This document shows positions 19,925 through 30,312 of a stretch of 64,000 nt of DNA, piece by piece; the stretch's first letter is position 1; every line of letters starts with the position of its first letter. The notes below the pieces were generated by a model. That model did no database searches. It was not told the DNA's origin and was given only the letters and a program-made list of their open reading frames with translations. The DNA comes from Rhynchopus euleeides (Eukaryota; Euglenozoa; Diplonemea; Diplonemida; Diplonemidae). The stretch is taken from positions 1,736,001 through 1,800,000 of the forward strand of contig OY723282.1 of the NCBI GenBank assembly GCA_963210315.1, written 5' to 3'. A program made the position numbers and the translations under genes.

Positions 19925-20275
19925 AAGCCCTCAAGACTCTTGAAGCGGCCTGACTATTTAGTGTCTTCGTCGCAGCAAGGGGGCGATATATACCACCCTT
20001 TTTATTGATTTCACGTGTCAGTGTTTGACTTTTTCGCAACTTCATTTCTTCCTTTTCTCCCTCTCCAACCCCACCCGTGACACCACCAGGGTTTAGCTAG
20101 CCCTGGTCCGATTATCCCCGGTTCTTCGCTGAAGAGACGCGGCCGGGGGGAGGGGTACGAAGAGTACGCGTCGAAACCGGTGTCACGCCGTGTTGGGGAA
20201 TCCTTCGGGAGTGCGATACTGAAGGGGAGGTGCTACTGCCCGTGCAGGGCGACACCGCCTTAAAACTTTATAACC
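19925..20275 (+). mobile_element. Hammerhead-bearing repeat unit 2
   Basis: Second copy of the ~350-bp unit, nearly identical to unit 1, including the TATA-like motif and the downstream hairpin. It is followed directly by a (CA)n run and unit 3. Confidence 0.6.
20077..20186 (+). ncRNA. Candidate hammerhead ribozyme 2
   Basis: Core identical to copy 1: CTGAAGA at 20129-20135, GAAA at 20173-20176, predicted cleavage after 20108, outer pairing GTGACACC (20077) with GGTGTCAC (20179). Cleavage here and at 19309 would release a 799-nt RNA. Confidence 0.6.
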
Positions 20276-20302
20276 ACACACACACACACACACACACACA
20301 AA

Positions 20303-20639
20303 GCCGTCAAGACTCTTGGAGCGGCCTGACTATTTAGTGTCTTTGTCGCAGCAAGGGGGCGATATATACCGCCTTTTTTATTGATTTCACGTGACTTTTT
20401 CGCAACTTCATTTCTTCCTTTTCTCCCTCTCCAACCCCACCCGTGACACCACCAGGGTTTAGCTAGCCCTGGTCCGATTATCCCCGGTTCTTCGCTGAAG
20501 AGACGCGGCCGGGGGGAGGGGTACGAAGAGTACGCGTCGAAACCGGTGTCATGTCAAGTTGGGGAATCCTTCGGGAGTGCGATACTGAAGGGGAGGTGCT
20601 ACTGCCCGTGCAGGGCGACACCGCCTTAAAACTTTATAA
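20303..20639 (+). mobile_element. Hammerhead-bearing repeat unit 3
   Basis: Third copy, differing by an 11-base deletion (TCAGTGTTTGA missing after CACGTG) and a few substitutions. It is bounded on both sides by (CA)n runs. Confidence 0.6.
20443..20552 (+). ncRNA. Candidate hammerhead ribozyme 3
   Basis: CTGAAGA at 20495-20501, GAAA at 20539-20542, predicted cleavage after 20474. The outer stem ends GGTGTCAT, so the terminal pair becomes G-U while the rest is kept. The distance from the site in copy 2 is 366 nt, the expected monomer length. Confidence 0.58.
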
Positions 20640-20753
20640 CCACACACACACACACACACACACAGCACACACCCGACCCCCCCTCCTCCTCCCCACCACG
20701 CGATGCACCCCTACCCCTGCGCCACCACCGGGTGACCCCCCCCCCCCCCCCCT

Positions 20754-20916
20754 CGTCCCCATTGTCTCCCCTTTTTCTCTCTCCCTCTCTCTCTCTCCCC
20801 ACCCTCTGCTCAACCTAGCTTTACCTGCTTCCGTTTCGGCCAGCCAGTGCTGATCCATCTATCTACCGCCCCACCCCTACCCAACCCAACACACGACTCT
20901 GCGACACGCCGCCACC
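20754..20916 (+). promoter_or_regulatory. Pyrimidine-rich leader of the two-kinase receptor
   Basis: A C/T-rich run (C tract, then TCTCTCTCCCTC repeats) is followed by CAACCTAG and a ~100-base leader up to CCGCCACC before the ATG. A pyrimidine tract followed by AG is what a trans-splice acceptor needs, but it could be chance. Confidence 0.3.
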
Positions 20917-23900
20917 ATGCCTGGCGAAGAGATGCGGGATTCCCGGATGGAGGACATCCCGGAACAGCTCTCTGTTAGCAGCACGGTGCTGAAGCGGAGG
21001 AGGTGGGGATCTCTCCCTGACAGCTTGACAGTGGCGACGCCGCAGGGAAATGTCACCGGCAGTGGGGCGGGATCGCGAAAGGCAGCAACGTTATCTTCCA
21101 GACGCCACCACCGCGTCCCCCCCTCTGTGTGGTCCGGATCTGGCGGGGCGCGATCACCCCGTGAGGCTGGGTCCGCAAGACTGGGTATCGTCTCAAGAGC
21201 CTTGCTGGTCGTGTCGGTTATCGTGACGCTCGTCGCGCCGCACGCCCTGGCCGACCAGGAGTGGATGGAGCGCATCGAGACGGACATCCCCTGCGAGGCC
21301 CCACCGCCGCTCGACCCCCCTCAGCAGAAGTGCGCCGCACGGCGGAAACAGCTCGACGACACGCTCGTGGGGTCCATCGCTGTCTCCCCTGCGGGGGACC
21401 TCATCGCGACAGGCTTAGACCTCCTCTCTGTGTGGAACCTCACGTCGGGGAGGTCGCTCGAAATCCCCTTCCAGGGGGAGGGGGAGATTACCTTCAGCGG
21501 GGATGGGTCGCGCCTCGCGGTGCGGTCGCACGGCGCGAGCAATATCACATTCTTCGACACGCGGAACTTCCGGAGGGCGGGTTCATTCGTGGTGGCGAGC
21601 GAGACGGTGGGTATGGCGTATCTTGAGGACTCGAGGATCGTGACATACAGCTTGAATGCGAGGGTAACCTTCTGGAGTGAGTCGGGGAAATTTCTCAGCG
21701 ACGTCGAGGTGCCGGACAACGCAGGGCAGTACTTCGCCATCACACCTGACGGGCAGTGGGTGGCAGTCGGGGGTGACAACGGCGCCACAATCGTATCCGT
21801 CGCGACGGGGTATTCCCGCAGGCTACTCGCAATGAATACCTTTGAACTCCGCTTCTCCCCCAACCCAGAGATTCTCGCCGTAGGGGCATACAACGGCTCC
21901 TTGATACTCCTCCACTGGAGGTCGGGGCGTATCCTGCAGGAGGTGAACTACGACCCGCACACCGTCGGCAAGTCTCTAGTATACGGCCTGCGCTTCTCCC
22001 CCAATGGATACCTCGTTGCGGGGATCCTGCCCGACTGGACTGCGCTGATCATCTCCGTCGCCTCCGGCGAGATCCTCTTCACCATCGAGATGTCTCTCTG
22101 GGCGGATTTTGTCAACGACTCCTTCGTGGTGACATGCCTGATGCAGTGCACCCTTTGGGAGCTCCCTGTCAACCGGGTCAACATCTCCGCCCCACGCATC
22201 CCGGACTACGCAGTTCCGCTGGAGCCCGAGATGGGGAACACCCGCCCCGCGGGAGTTTCGAGCCTGATGGGATTCCTGCGGACCCCTGAGGGCCTAGCTC
22301 TTTTCATGGGATGCGTCGTGACGGCATGCGTGCTCCTCACCGCCCTGGCATGGGGTGTAGCGAAGTGCCGCGGGGGGCAGGGCGCCACTGCGGATCTGCA
22401 GGACCACTGCGGGCACCCCGCAGGGAGCGAGGGCAGCCAGATGGACCTGGTGGAGTTTCGCGGGCGGGATGTCCTGGAGGCGCACGCCTTCAACTCCCTC
22501 CCCGACGAGGAGGTGGCCAACCCTGAGGCAAGCCCGGCCTCGGCGAAGTCGCGCGGCCCGTCTGGCCCCTCCACCACCTCGTCGTTCTTCACGGTGCGGA
22601 CCATGCAGACCTCGGGGGGGAGCGGAGGGGAGGTTGGGATCCCCTCAGGGAAGCATGTCGAGGGCCCTGCCGACCCATGCTACGCAACCTGGCAGCAGGT
22701 GAAGGAGCTCGGGAGGGGTGGGTTCAGCGTGGTTCACTGCGGGAGGCTGTCCGACGGGCGGCTCGTCGCGATGAAGCATCAGGAATGCGCAGACCGGACG
22801 GAGGCGGATGAGGCGTTCGCCACAGTGAAGCTGCTGCACCGACTCCGCCACCCACACCTCATCGAGATGTACGATGTGATATACGACCCCCCTGCGTCTA
22901 GGCTCTGCGTCTTCATGGAGTATGTCCCCGGCGGGTCGCTCGGGTCGATGGTTCGGAAGCTGGGGAGGCCTCTTGATGAGTCGGTCGCTGCATTCTTCAT
23001 CCACCAGGTCCTGCAGGGGTTGATGTTCCTCCACAACTCCATGATGGCGCACCGTGACATCAAAGGGGACAACATCCTCCTCATGCATTCCGAGGGGGGC
23101 ACGGTGAAGCTCTGCGACTTCGGAACTCTCAAAGACCTCAGCGGTGGGGGTGGGTCTGAGCGGGTCCGTCCCTCCGCGCAGCACCTCGCAGCGTCAGACC
23201 CGGCATATCTCCAGACGTGCGGGTCAACCTTTGAGAACACCACGGTGGGGAGCCCGAATTGGATGGCGCCGGAGGTGATCCAATCGGGGAACAGGCTCTG
23301 CCCCGCAGGGACCCCCGCGGATATCTACAGCGTGGGGTGCACGGTGTCGGAGGTGTTGAACCAGGGGAGCCCGCCCGGCCCCACCGACCAGTCGGCAAAC
23401 AGGTGGGCGATCCTGATGGCGATGATGCGCAGCCCTGAGAAGGGTAGGGAGAATATTGTCGAGGGGGTGTCGGACAGCGCATTGGACTTCATCCACTCCT
23501 GCATGCGTTTGGACCCGGAGGAGCGCCCCACAGCTGCGCAGCTCCTGCAGCACCCCTTCATCTCGCAGTGGGCGGATGCAACCGTCACCGCGACGCTGAA
23601 AATGCCTGTCGTGGAGAAGCCTGCACAGACACAGCTGCGTGAGGAGCAGATGCAGGGCGCGACGCGCATGGAGCCACCCCTGGGGAGAGGTTCCTTCGGC
23701 GTGGTGTATCTCGCAGTGCTGAACGATGGGAGCGGGCGGCATGTTGCGGTGAAGGAGCTGCTGCTGGGTGCCTCGCACTCTGCAGAGGCCAGGCAGCGTG
23801 TGGAGATGGAGTTCACCCTGATGCAGTCGCTGCAGCATACGCACATCATGCAGTACCTCGGGCATACCTGGACCAATGAGGGGTCTGCAATAGAGATCTT

Positions 23901-24624
23901 CATGGAGTATATGCCAGGCGGGTCGGTGAGGAGTTTGCTGTATGCAAGAGGGTGTGCGCTGCCCCAGATGACGGCGAGGGTGTACACCCGGCAGGTGCTG
24001 CTGGGGCTGGAGTATCTGCACCGGGGGGAGGCGGGGCGTGCGGCGGTGGCGCACCGGGATCTGAAGGCGGACAACCTGCTGCTGTCGCACGAAGGGGATG
24101 TGAAGATCTCCGACTTTGGGTGCAGCAAGCTCTTCGAGGGTGACGGCGGGCACAGCGCACACGGCGCACAGACCTGTGTCGGGACGCCCTTCTGGATGGC
24201 CCCAGAGGTGCTGCGGAAGCGGGAGGGGTCTGCGGCGTACGGGACGCGGTGCGACATCTGGTCGCTGGGGTGCACTGTGGTGGAGATGCTGGGCGCCACG
24301 CCGTGGCGCCTCGACGACACGGAGCCCCCGCACGAGACAGTGGCGCGCATCGTCAGCAGCACAGCCGGGCCCCCGCTGCCCCAGGACACCCCGCCCGACA
24401 TGGCACAGTTCCTCGCATCCTGCTTCATCCGCGACCCCAGCGAGCGCCCCTCCGCCACCCAGCTGCTGGCCGACCCCTTCATGGCCCAGGTTGCAGAGGA
24501 GCTTGTTGAACTGCAGGCAGCAGGCCCTCCCGCCTTCTCCGTGGCTGAGTGCCTCTCGTTAGACGAGCATGAGATGCCGCAGAAGAACCTCCCATCGGTG
24601 CCGCCCCCACCCCCACCCCCGTGA
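20917..24624 (+). CDS. Receptor-like protein with two Ser/Thr kinase domains
   Basis: The 1235-residue product has a hydrophobic segment (90-112, a late signal peptide or signal anchor), then a ~330-residue region with repeated ISPDG/FSPNG-type strands typical of a WD40-like beta-propeller. A transmembrane segment follows (~459-482), then two kinase domains. Kinase 1 (~591-886) has ELGRGGFSVV, Lys620 in VAMK, HRDIKGDN (712-719), DFG and SPNWMAPE. The alpha-C Glu position appears to be Thr (EAFATVKLLHRL), so catalysis may be altered. Kinase 2 (~918-1190) has all motifs: LGRGSFGVVY, VAVKE, HRDLKADN (1046-1053), DFG and GTPFWMAPE. Both resemble STE11/MAPKKK-type kinases. The C terminus is a proline run. 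Predicted to sense an external signal and phosphorylate cytoplasmic targets; the ligand is unknown. The ATG has a CCGCCACC context. Confidence 0.85.
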   Translation: MPGEEMRDSRMEDIPEQLSVSSTVLKRRRWGSLPDSLTVATPQGNVTGSGAGSRKAATLSSRRHHRVPPSVWSGSGGARSPREAGSARLGIVSRALLVVSVIVTLVAPHALADQEWMERIETDIPCEAPPPLDPPQQKCAARRKQLDDTLVGSIAVSPAGDLIATGLDLLSVWNLTSGRSLEIPFQGEGEITFSGDGSRLAVRSHGASNITFFDTRNFRRAGSFVVASETVGMAYLEDSRIVTYSLNARVTFWSESGKFLSDVEVPDNAGQYFAITPDGQWVAVGGDNGATIVSVATGYSRRLLAMNTFELRFSPNPEILAVGAYNGSLILLHWRSGRILQEVNYDPHTVGKSLVYGLRFSPNGYLVAGILPDWTALIISVASGEILFTIEMSLWADFVNDSFVVTCLMQCTLWELPVNRVNISAPRIPDYAVPLEPEMGNTRPAGVSSLMGFLRTPEGLALFMGCVVTACVLLTALAWGVAKCRGGQGATADLQDHCGHPAGSEGSQMDLVEFRGRDVLEAHAFNSLPDEEVANPEASPASAKSRGPSGPSTTSSFFTVRTMQTSGGSGGEVGIPSGKHVEGPADPCYATWQQVKELGRGGFSVVHCGRLSDGRLVAMKHQECADRTEADEAFATVKLLHRLRHPHLIEMYDVIYDPPASRLCVFMEYVPGGSLGSMVRKLGRPLDESVAAFFIHQVLQGLMFLHNSMMAHRDIKGDNILLMHSEGGTVKLCDFGTLKDLSGGGGSERVRPSAQHLAASDPAYLQTCGSTFENTTVGSPNWMAPEVIQSGNRLCPAGTPADIYSVGCTVSEVLNQGSPPGPTDQSANRWAILMAMMRSPEKGRENIVEGVSDSALDFIHSCMRLDPEERPTAAQLLQHPFISQWADATVTATLKMPVVEKPAQTQLREEQMQGATRMEPPLGRGSFGVVYLAVLNDGSGRHVAVKELLLGASHSAEARQRVEMEFTLMQSLQHTHIMQYLGHTWTNEGSAIEIFMEYMPGGSVRSLLYARGCALPQMTARVYTRQVLLGLEYLHRGEAGRAAVAHRDLKADNLLLSHEGDVKISDFGCSKLFEGDGGHSAHGAQTCVGTPFWMAPEVLRKREGSAAYGTRCDIWSLGCTVVEMLGATPWRLDDTEPPHETVARIVSSTAGPPLPQDTPPDMAQFLASCFIRDPSERPSATQLLADPFMAQVAEELVELQAAGPPAFSVAECLSLDEHEMPQKNLPSVPPPPPPP

Positions 24625-26400
24625 GGGTGGGGTGAGCGCAACACGCAGGCCGGGCGTAGCACCGGATCTCGGGCACAACCTGCATATCGAGCAGAGGGTG
24701 AGGGGTCGGCCCTCTGCTTCCTCTTCTTCTACTCCGCCACGACCAACCCCCGTGGGGTGTTTGGTGCTGCTTGATTTGGCAGAGCCCCCTTATGGTAGGA
24801 TACTCGGCATAGTCCTCATCAGCCCTGAGGCTCAAGTGTGTTGTGCTCAACGAGACAGGGAGGGAGGGAGGAGGGGGTGTAGGGCGGTTTTGCCAGGGCT
24901 AGCGTATTTTATACACCGCCAACCTGGGGAGGGCGGCAGTTTTGCTGGGGGGGGGGGGGGGGGGAGGGGGGGGGGCAGCCGGTGTTTCTACCATGTGCGA
25001 AATGGGCCCTTTTGTTTTGTGTGTGTTTTTTCCGTGCGGTTTGTTTACCAGCAACAGGACTCCTGCCCTGTCGTTTTGGAAATTTTTTTTGCGCAAACAA
25101 CAGCCCCCTTCTTGTTTGTGCGTGTCTGGGTGTGTCCCCATACGTTTGCTGCCATTTCCTACTTCTTCAGAACACACATAACACACTCAACACGACAAAA
25201 TATTTGCATCTCTGTGATGGGCACAATTGTGATGAAGGTGCACCTGTGCTCCACCACCACCACCACCCCAACCAAAATCCCACCCCCACACCCCTGTTGA
25301 TTTACCTCGCAATGGCCTCTCGCAACCCTCAGATGTTGGGGGCACTGTGATGCGCCTCCGCATGCGAAAGGAGGGTTGCCCGCTGCCGCGCCTATTGGAC
25401 CTCGTTGTCGGTAGGGAGGAGGTCCATTCCCGAGCTGCAGTTGTGTGCGGAAGTTCTGCCTGAACACCGAGCTGCCCGATGCGATAGGGGTTGGCGTCAA
25501 TCTGTCGCGATGATACCTGGCAGCGGAAGCAAAGCAAGAAAAAGATAAGGCTGTTGTTTGTGCGCCAAATCCGGGCAAAACCAAAGCAACTCCGCAGCCT
25601 GATGAGGAGGTTGAATTTGTTGCCCAAGCGCTGGCTACTATCTTTTTGACACTGACAGGTTCCCTGTTGTGGTAAAAAACGAAACAAAACAAAAACTGAC
25701 AAAACACAGGTCGCTAAAAAAACCCCGGGTGAAGGCATTTGCCGCAACGGAAACTGTGTCGTGGTGCGAATCTGAACAGAAGGGAAGTGCCCGAAGGAGG
25801 CCTTCGTTCGAGAGTGAAGCAAAGTGATCCCCCTAACCAACAGTGTTGGTTGCAACACGACACACTTTGACACAGAGCGAAGGCATCCAAAGGGGATTCA
25901 TCAATCACGAGGGCACCCATGCGCCTGTTTGTGGATCGTGGTGATGTTGCTGCAAGGGTTTTGCACGGGGCAGTTTTCCTGCGTTGTGAGCACGCCTCTC
26001 AAAATACAAGCAGCAGCCTTTCGGGTATTCCTCACAGATGATTTTGCATTCATCCCTTCTCACCATAGATATGAAAGGGGCTAATGATGAAATCTCTGCC
26101 TGTGCCCCCCCCCGCCCCCCCAGTAACCTCAACCACGGAAAACCTGGTTCGCCTGCAATGTGCCTGGTGGAGGGAAGGGGTGCGTGGGGGAGCTGGTCTC
26201 GGTGTAAGGCAGGAGAGGGTCTGGGGGGGTGCACGCCCCGAAAAGCGGGTGTGCCCCGCACCTACCCTATGTTATGCATCCGGCGTTGGAGGTGGAAGCG
26301 GGTCAGCAAAGCAGCTGCAAAGGCGAGCATCGCTCTTTTTCGTGTTTCCCCGGAGTAGGGGGCAGTGAAATCAGACAGTGCAGGGCGGACTTTTTTTTGT
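24625..26400. other. Intergenic with homopolymer runs and degraded repeats
   Basis: A long G run lies at 24939-24975. The segment near 25545-25590, read in reverse, matches GGATTTGGCGCACAAACAACAGCCTTATCTTTTT found at 48813-48850, so a degraded repeat family is present in both orientations. No frame here looks like a real protein. Confidence 0.5.
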
Positions 26401-26569
26401 TACGCACACGACTTTCACGCGGAAAGTGTCATTCAGCTCTGCCAAACGTGCTCTACACACCACCCCCTTCATCAGGCAAGTGGGTTTGTAAGTGTGTGTG
26501 GAAGCGTCAACGCATCAAACGAAGTATCAACAGTAGAGAAAGAGCGGCAGAGTTGAAGTGACACTTTTC
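26401..26569 (+). repeat. Dispersed ~169-bp repeat, copy 1
   Basis: Runs from ACGCACACGACTTTC to GAAGTGACACTTTT and is nearly identical to 50408-50576. A diverged copy lies in reverse orientation at ~36893-37028. No inverted ends were seen. Confidence 0.75.
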
Positions 26570-27756
26570 ATCACAGCGGCGCCCACATCCGAAAGATCTC
26601 GGTGCGATGGCGCCCGATATTTTTTTTGAGAGACCGCCTCCGCCTCCGCCAGCACCTCACCTCCACCCCCCCTCACAGTGGTTATTCCTCCAAGCAAATT
26701 CCAAGGCAAGCAAATTCATATTTCACTTTTTCAGCAACAACAAAAAAATCACTCAAGGGCGCTTCTCGGGAAGAAGGGCCCGGGTTCGACACGGTTTGTC
26801 CGTTCCGTTCAGAAATAAAAAAAGGGCGCCAGGGGGGGCGCTGGGTGGCAGGGGCGCAAGGGGGCGAAGAGAAAAATCGGCACGGACAAACGGTTCGCTA
26901 TTCACGCAATGCAGGGGACAAAACGATACTTTATGTGCACACCACTCTCCCTTTTCGTCTTGCACGTCAGGCTGGGTGGCCGTCGACACCACGAAGCGAG
27001 AACTGAATAAAGGTGTCGGGGGGGTCGGGGTGGGTGTTGTAGGTCTCCTATAGTCGGATGCTCCGATAACATGCCGCGCGACACGGCGCATGCACGACGG
27101 ACACTTTCGAGGCCACATCCCACCCCTCACTCCTTTCACCCTCACTCATCCTCTCGAACAGAGACTCCACAATATTGATTGCGAGTCGATCATTTCCCCC
27201 CTGTCTTAGCGTGCATTAGGGTCGTCTGAGTGCCTTGCTCTTCAATTTTGCGGCGGGGGGTGATAAACGTTGGGCGGGGGCAGCGTCATGGAAGCCCTCA
27301 ATTAGTGACGAGGAAGTGGGGGGTGGGGTTGGGTCGTGTGGGGTGGGGTGTGGTGCAAAAAAGAAAACCGAATGGTGGGATGAACCTGGCTAGAAATAAA
27401 AAAAAGGAAGAAAAAAAATAGCAAACCGATTTTCATCCGCCATCCCCCAGTTGACTGTGGTCTCGCCTCATCCCCCCGACTCCCTATGGCGGGTGTGGTT
27501 TTGTGGAACATCAAGCCACTTCTATTTTCTCTCTCTCTCGCAGAACCTGTCGTTTTCGACGGGGCATGTTTGATGTGTTCGCAGTTCGAAAAGAAACCCT
27601 TTCTTTTCTGGATTGACATTGTCGGCACCAAGCCCAATCGGATGACAGCATCTCTCCCTCTGTGTAGTGTAGCGTCCCGCAGTGTCGTGCAGTGTCGGGA
27701 TACCATGCAGATTTTCGCTCGGTGTGACAGACACTTTACAACAAAAATTTTGACGC
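26570..27756. other. Intergenic, no gene seen
   Basis: Low-complexity patches (G-rich at ~26830-26880, GGGGTGGG at 27318-27350, A-rich at 27395-27420). Short frames only. Confidence 0.45.
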
Positions 27757-27963
27757 GTGCACGGTGGGATCTTGTAAATTTTACATGTATAACTACAAGT
27801 ATATACATGTATTATACATGTATAATACTTGCATGTCAACTATTATACATGTATAATACATGTATATGCCTGAAATATACATGTAAAATACATGTATATC
27901 AAGTAAAAATACATGTATAATACTTGCATGTCAACTATTATACATGTATCTTTACTTGATATA

Positions 27964-28292
27964 CCGTATACGTAAATATTATGGAACGTAAATATTATGG
28001 AACGGGCCCATTTTTGGCCGGTCCGTTCCATAATATTTACGTTCCAAAATATTTACAGGGCCAGTTGGGGACTCGGTGGTGAGGACGGCTTGCGTCAGGA
28101 ATCGCGCGAAAAGTGCACGAGTAGGTCCCGTCAGGGACTCTGTACGCCGTCCGATCACCTGGTCCAAGTCCCCGAGTCGCAGAAAGCCCTGTAAATATTA
28201 TGGAACGAAAAAAATCTGGAACGCCAACCCACCAGCGTTCCATAATATTTACGTTCCATAATATTTACGTTCCAAAATATTTACGTATACGG
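27964..28292. mobile_element. 329-bp TA-flanked inverted-repeat element (MITE), copy A
   Basis: Ends are CCGTATACGTAAATATTATG and its reverse complement, and the element is flanked by TA on both sides (27962-27963, 28293-28294). TTCCATAATATTTACG motifs recur inside. It sits in the left arm of the 3.6-kb foldback element; the matching place in the right arm reads ACTTGATTTACATG without it, a paired empty site. TA duplication is the hallmark of Tc1/mariner-type transposition; no transposase is encoded. Copy B is at 50961, inverted. Confidence 0.85.
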
Positions 28293-28969
28293 TACATGTA
28301 TTTTACATGTATATTTCATGCATTTACATGTATTTTACATGTATAATACTTGTCATGCAAGTATTATACATGTAAAATACTTGCATGACAAGTAAAATAC
28401 TTGCATGCAAGTAAAATACATGTATTTTACTTGCATGCAAGTATTTTACTTGTCATGCAAGTATTATACATGTATTTTACTTGTCATGCAAGTATTTTAC
28501 ATGTATAATACTTGCATGACAAGTATTATACATAGACTGGCGTACCGCCCCAAGAGGGGGTGTGACAAAAAATATTTTTTTTCCCTTTGTGTTTTCTAGG
28601 TCCGCAAGGTCCCAAAAATCACTTTTTGGGCACATTTTTCAGAGGTCGCCAGAGGTCGCCACCCGGGAAATGCCATTTTTGGGGTTAAAAAACGGTTTTT
28701 CACCTTGCCCTCGTGAACTAGGTGGGGAAGGCGACGGTCAGACGCAAAATAAATGGAGGACCCCAAAGGAGGGTCCGCATCAGGCGGAAATCAGCAGAAC
28801 CTCGCTCCAGACCACATTGTGGGCCAGGACAGGGTCGGGAAGAGCATAAAACACCAGAAAACCGGTCCAGGAGGTCTCTCTGGGGCTCAAATCCCCTGAA
28901 AAGGGGTCTGAACAGGTGGCGACCGAAGGGCGACCAATGGTACCCACGGAGTTCCTCATCCCAAACTTG

Positions 28970-30312
28970 GGACCCACCGAAAAATGGACCAGATGGTGGT
29001 CCCAAATTAGGGACCGACCAACAAAGCGACCAGATGGCGGTCCCAAATTTGGGACCGACCGATAAAGCGACCAGATGGTGGTCCCAAATTTGGGACCGAC
29101 CGAAAAATTGGCCAGATGGCGGTCCCAAATTTGGGACCGACCCGTAAAGCGACCAGATGGTGGTCCCAAATTTGGGACCGACCCATAAAGCGACCAGATG
29201 GCGGTCCCAAAATTGGGACCGACCGAGAAAGCGACCAGATGGTGGTCCCAAATTTGGGACCGACCGAAAAATTGGCCAGATGGCGGTCCCAAATTTGGGA
29301 CCGACCCGTAAAGCGACCAGATGGTGGTCCCAATTTTGGGACCGACCCATAAAGCGACCAGATGGCGGTCCCAAAATTGGGACCGACCGAGAAAGCGACC
29401 AGATGGTGGTCCCACAATTGGGACCGACCAAAAAAGCGACCAGATGGCGGTCCCGAAATTGGGACCGACCGAGAAAGCGACCAGATGGCGGTCCCAAATT
29501 TGGGACCGACCGAGAAAGCGACCAGATGGTGGTCCCAAATTTGGGACCGACCGAAAAATTGACCAGATGGCGGTCCCAAATTTGGGACCGACCCATAAAG
29601 CGACCAGATGGTGGTCCCAAATTTGGGACCGACCGGTAACGCGACCAGATGGCGGTCCCAAAATTGGGACCGACCAATAAAGCGACCAGATGGCGGTCCC
29701 AAAATTGGGACCGACCAACAAAGCGACCAGATGGTGGTCCCACAATTGGGACCGACCAAAAAAGCGACCAGATGGCGGTCCCGAAATTGGGACCGACCGA
29801 GAAAGCGACCAGATGGCGGTCCCAAATTTGGGACCGACCGAGAAAGCGACCAGATGGTGGTCCCAAATTTGGGACCGACCAATAAAGCGACCAGATGGCG
29901 GTCCCAAATTTGGGACCGCCATCTGGTCGCTTTATGGGTCGGTCCCAAATTTGGGACCGCCATCTGGTCGCTTTATTGGTCGGTCCCAAATTTGGGACCA
30001 CCATCTGGTCGCTTTCTCGGTCGGTCCCAAATTTGGGACCGCCATCTGGTCAATTTTTCGGTCGGTCCCAAATTTGGGACCACCATCTGGTCGCTTTCTC
30101 GGTCGGTCCCAAATTTGGGACCGCCATCTGGTCGCTTTGTTGGTCGGTCCCAAATTTGGGACCACCATCTGGTCGCTTTACGGGTCGGTCCCAATTATGG
30201 GACCGCCATCTGGCCAATTTTTCGGTCGGTCCCAAATTTGGGACCACCATCTGGTCGCTTTATGGGTCGGTCCCAAATTTGGGACCGCCATCTGGTCGCT
30301 TTATTGGTCGGT
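28970..30312. repeat. 41-bp palindromic satellite, inverting at 29908
   Basis: Each monomer contains the 18-bp perfect palindrome GGTCCCAAATTTGGGACC (with variants AAAATT and CACAATT) and a linker reading GACC.A.AAAGCGACCAGATGG. Monomers run one way from ~28970 to 29908 and the other way from 29909 to ~30312, the switch falling exactly at the centre of a palindrome. All long frames here, on both strands, are artefacts of a stop-free repeat. Confidence 0.92.
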
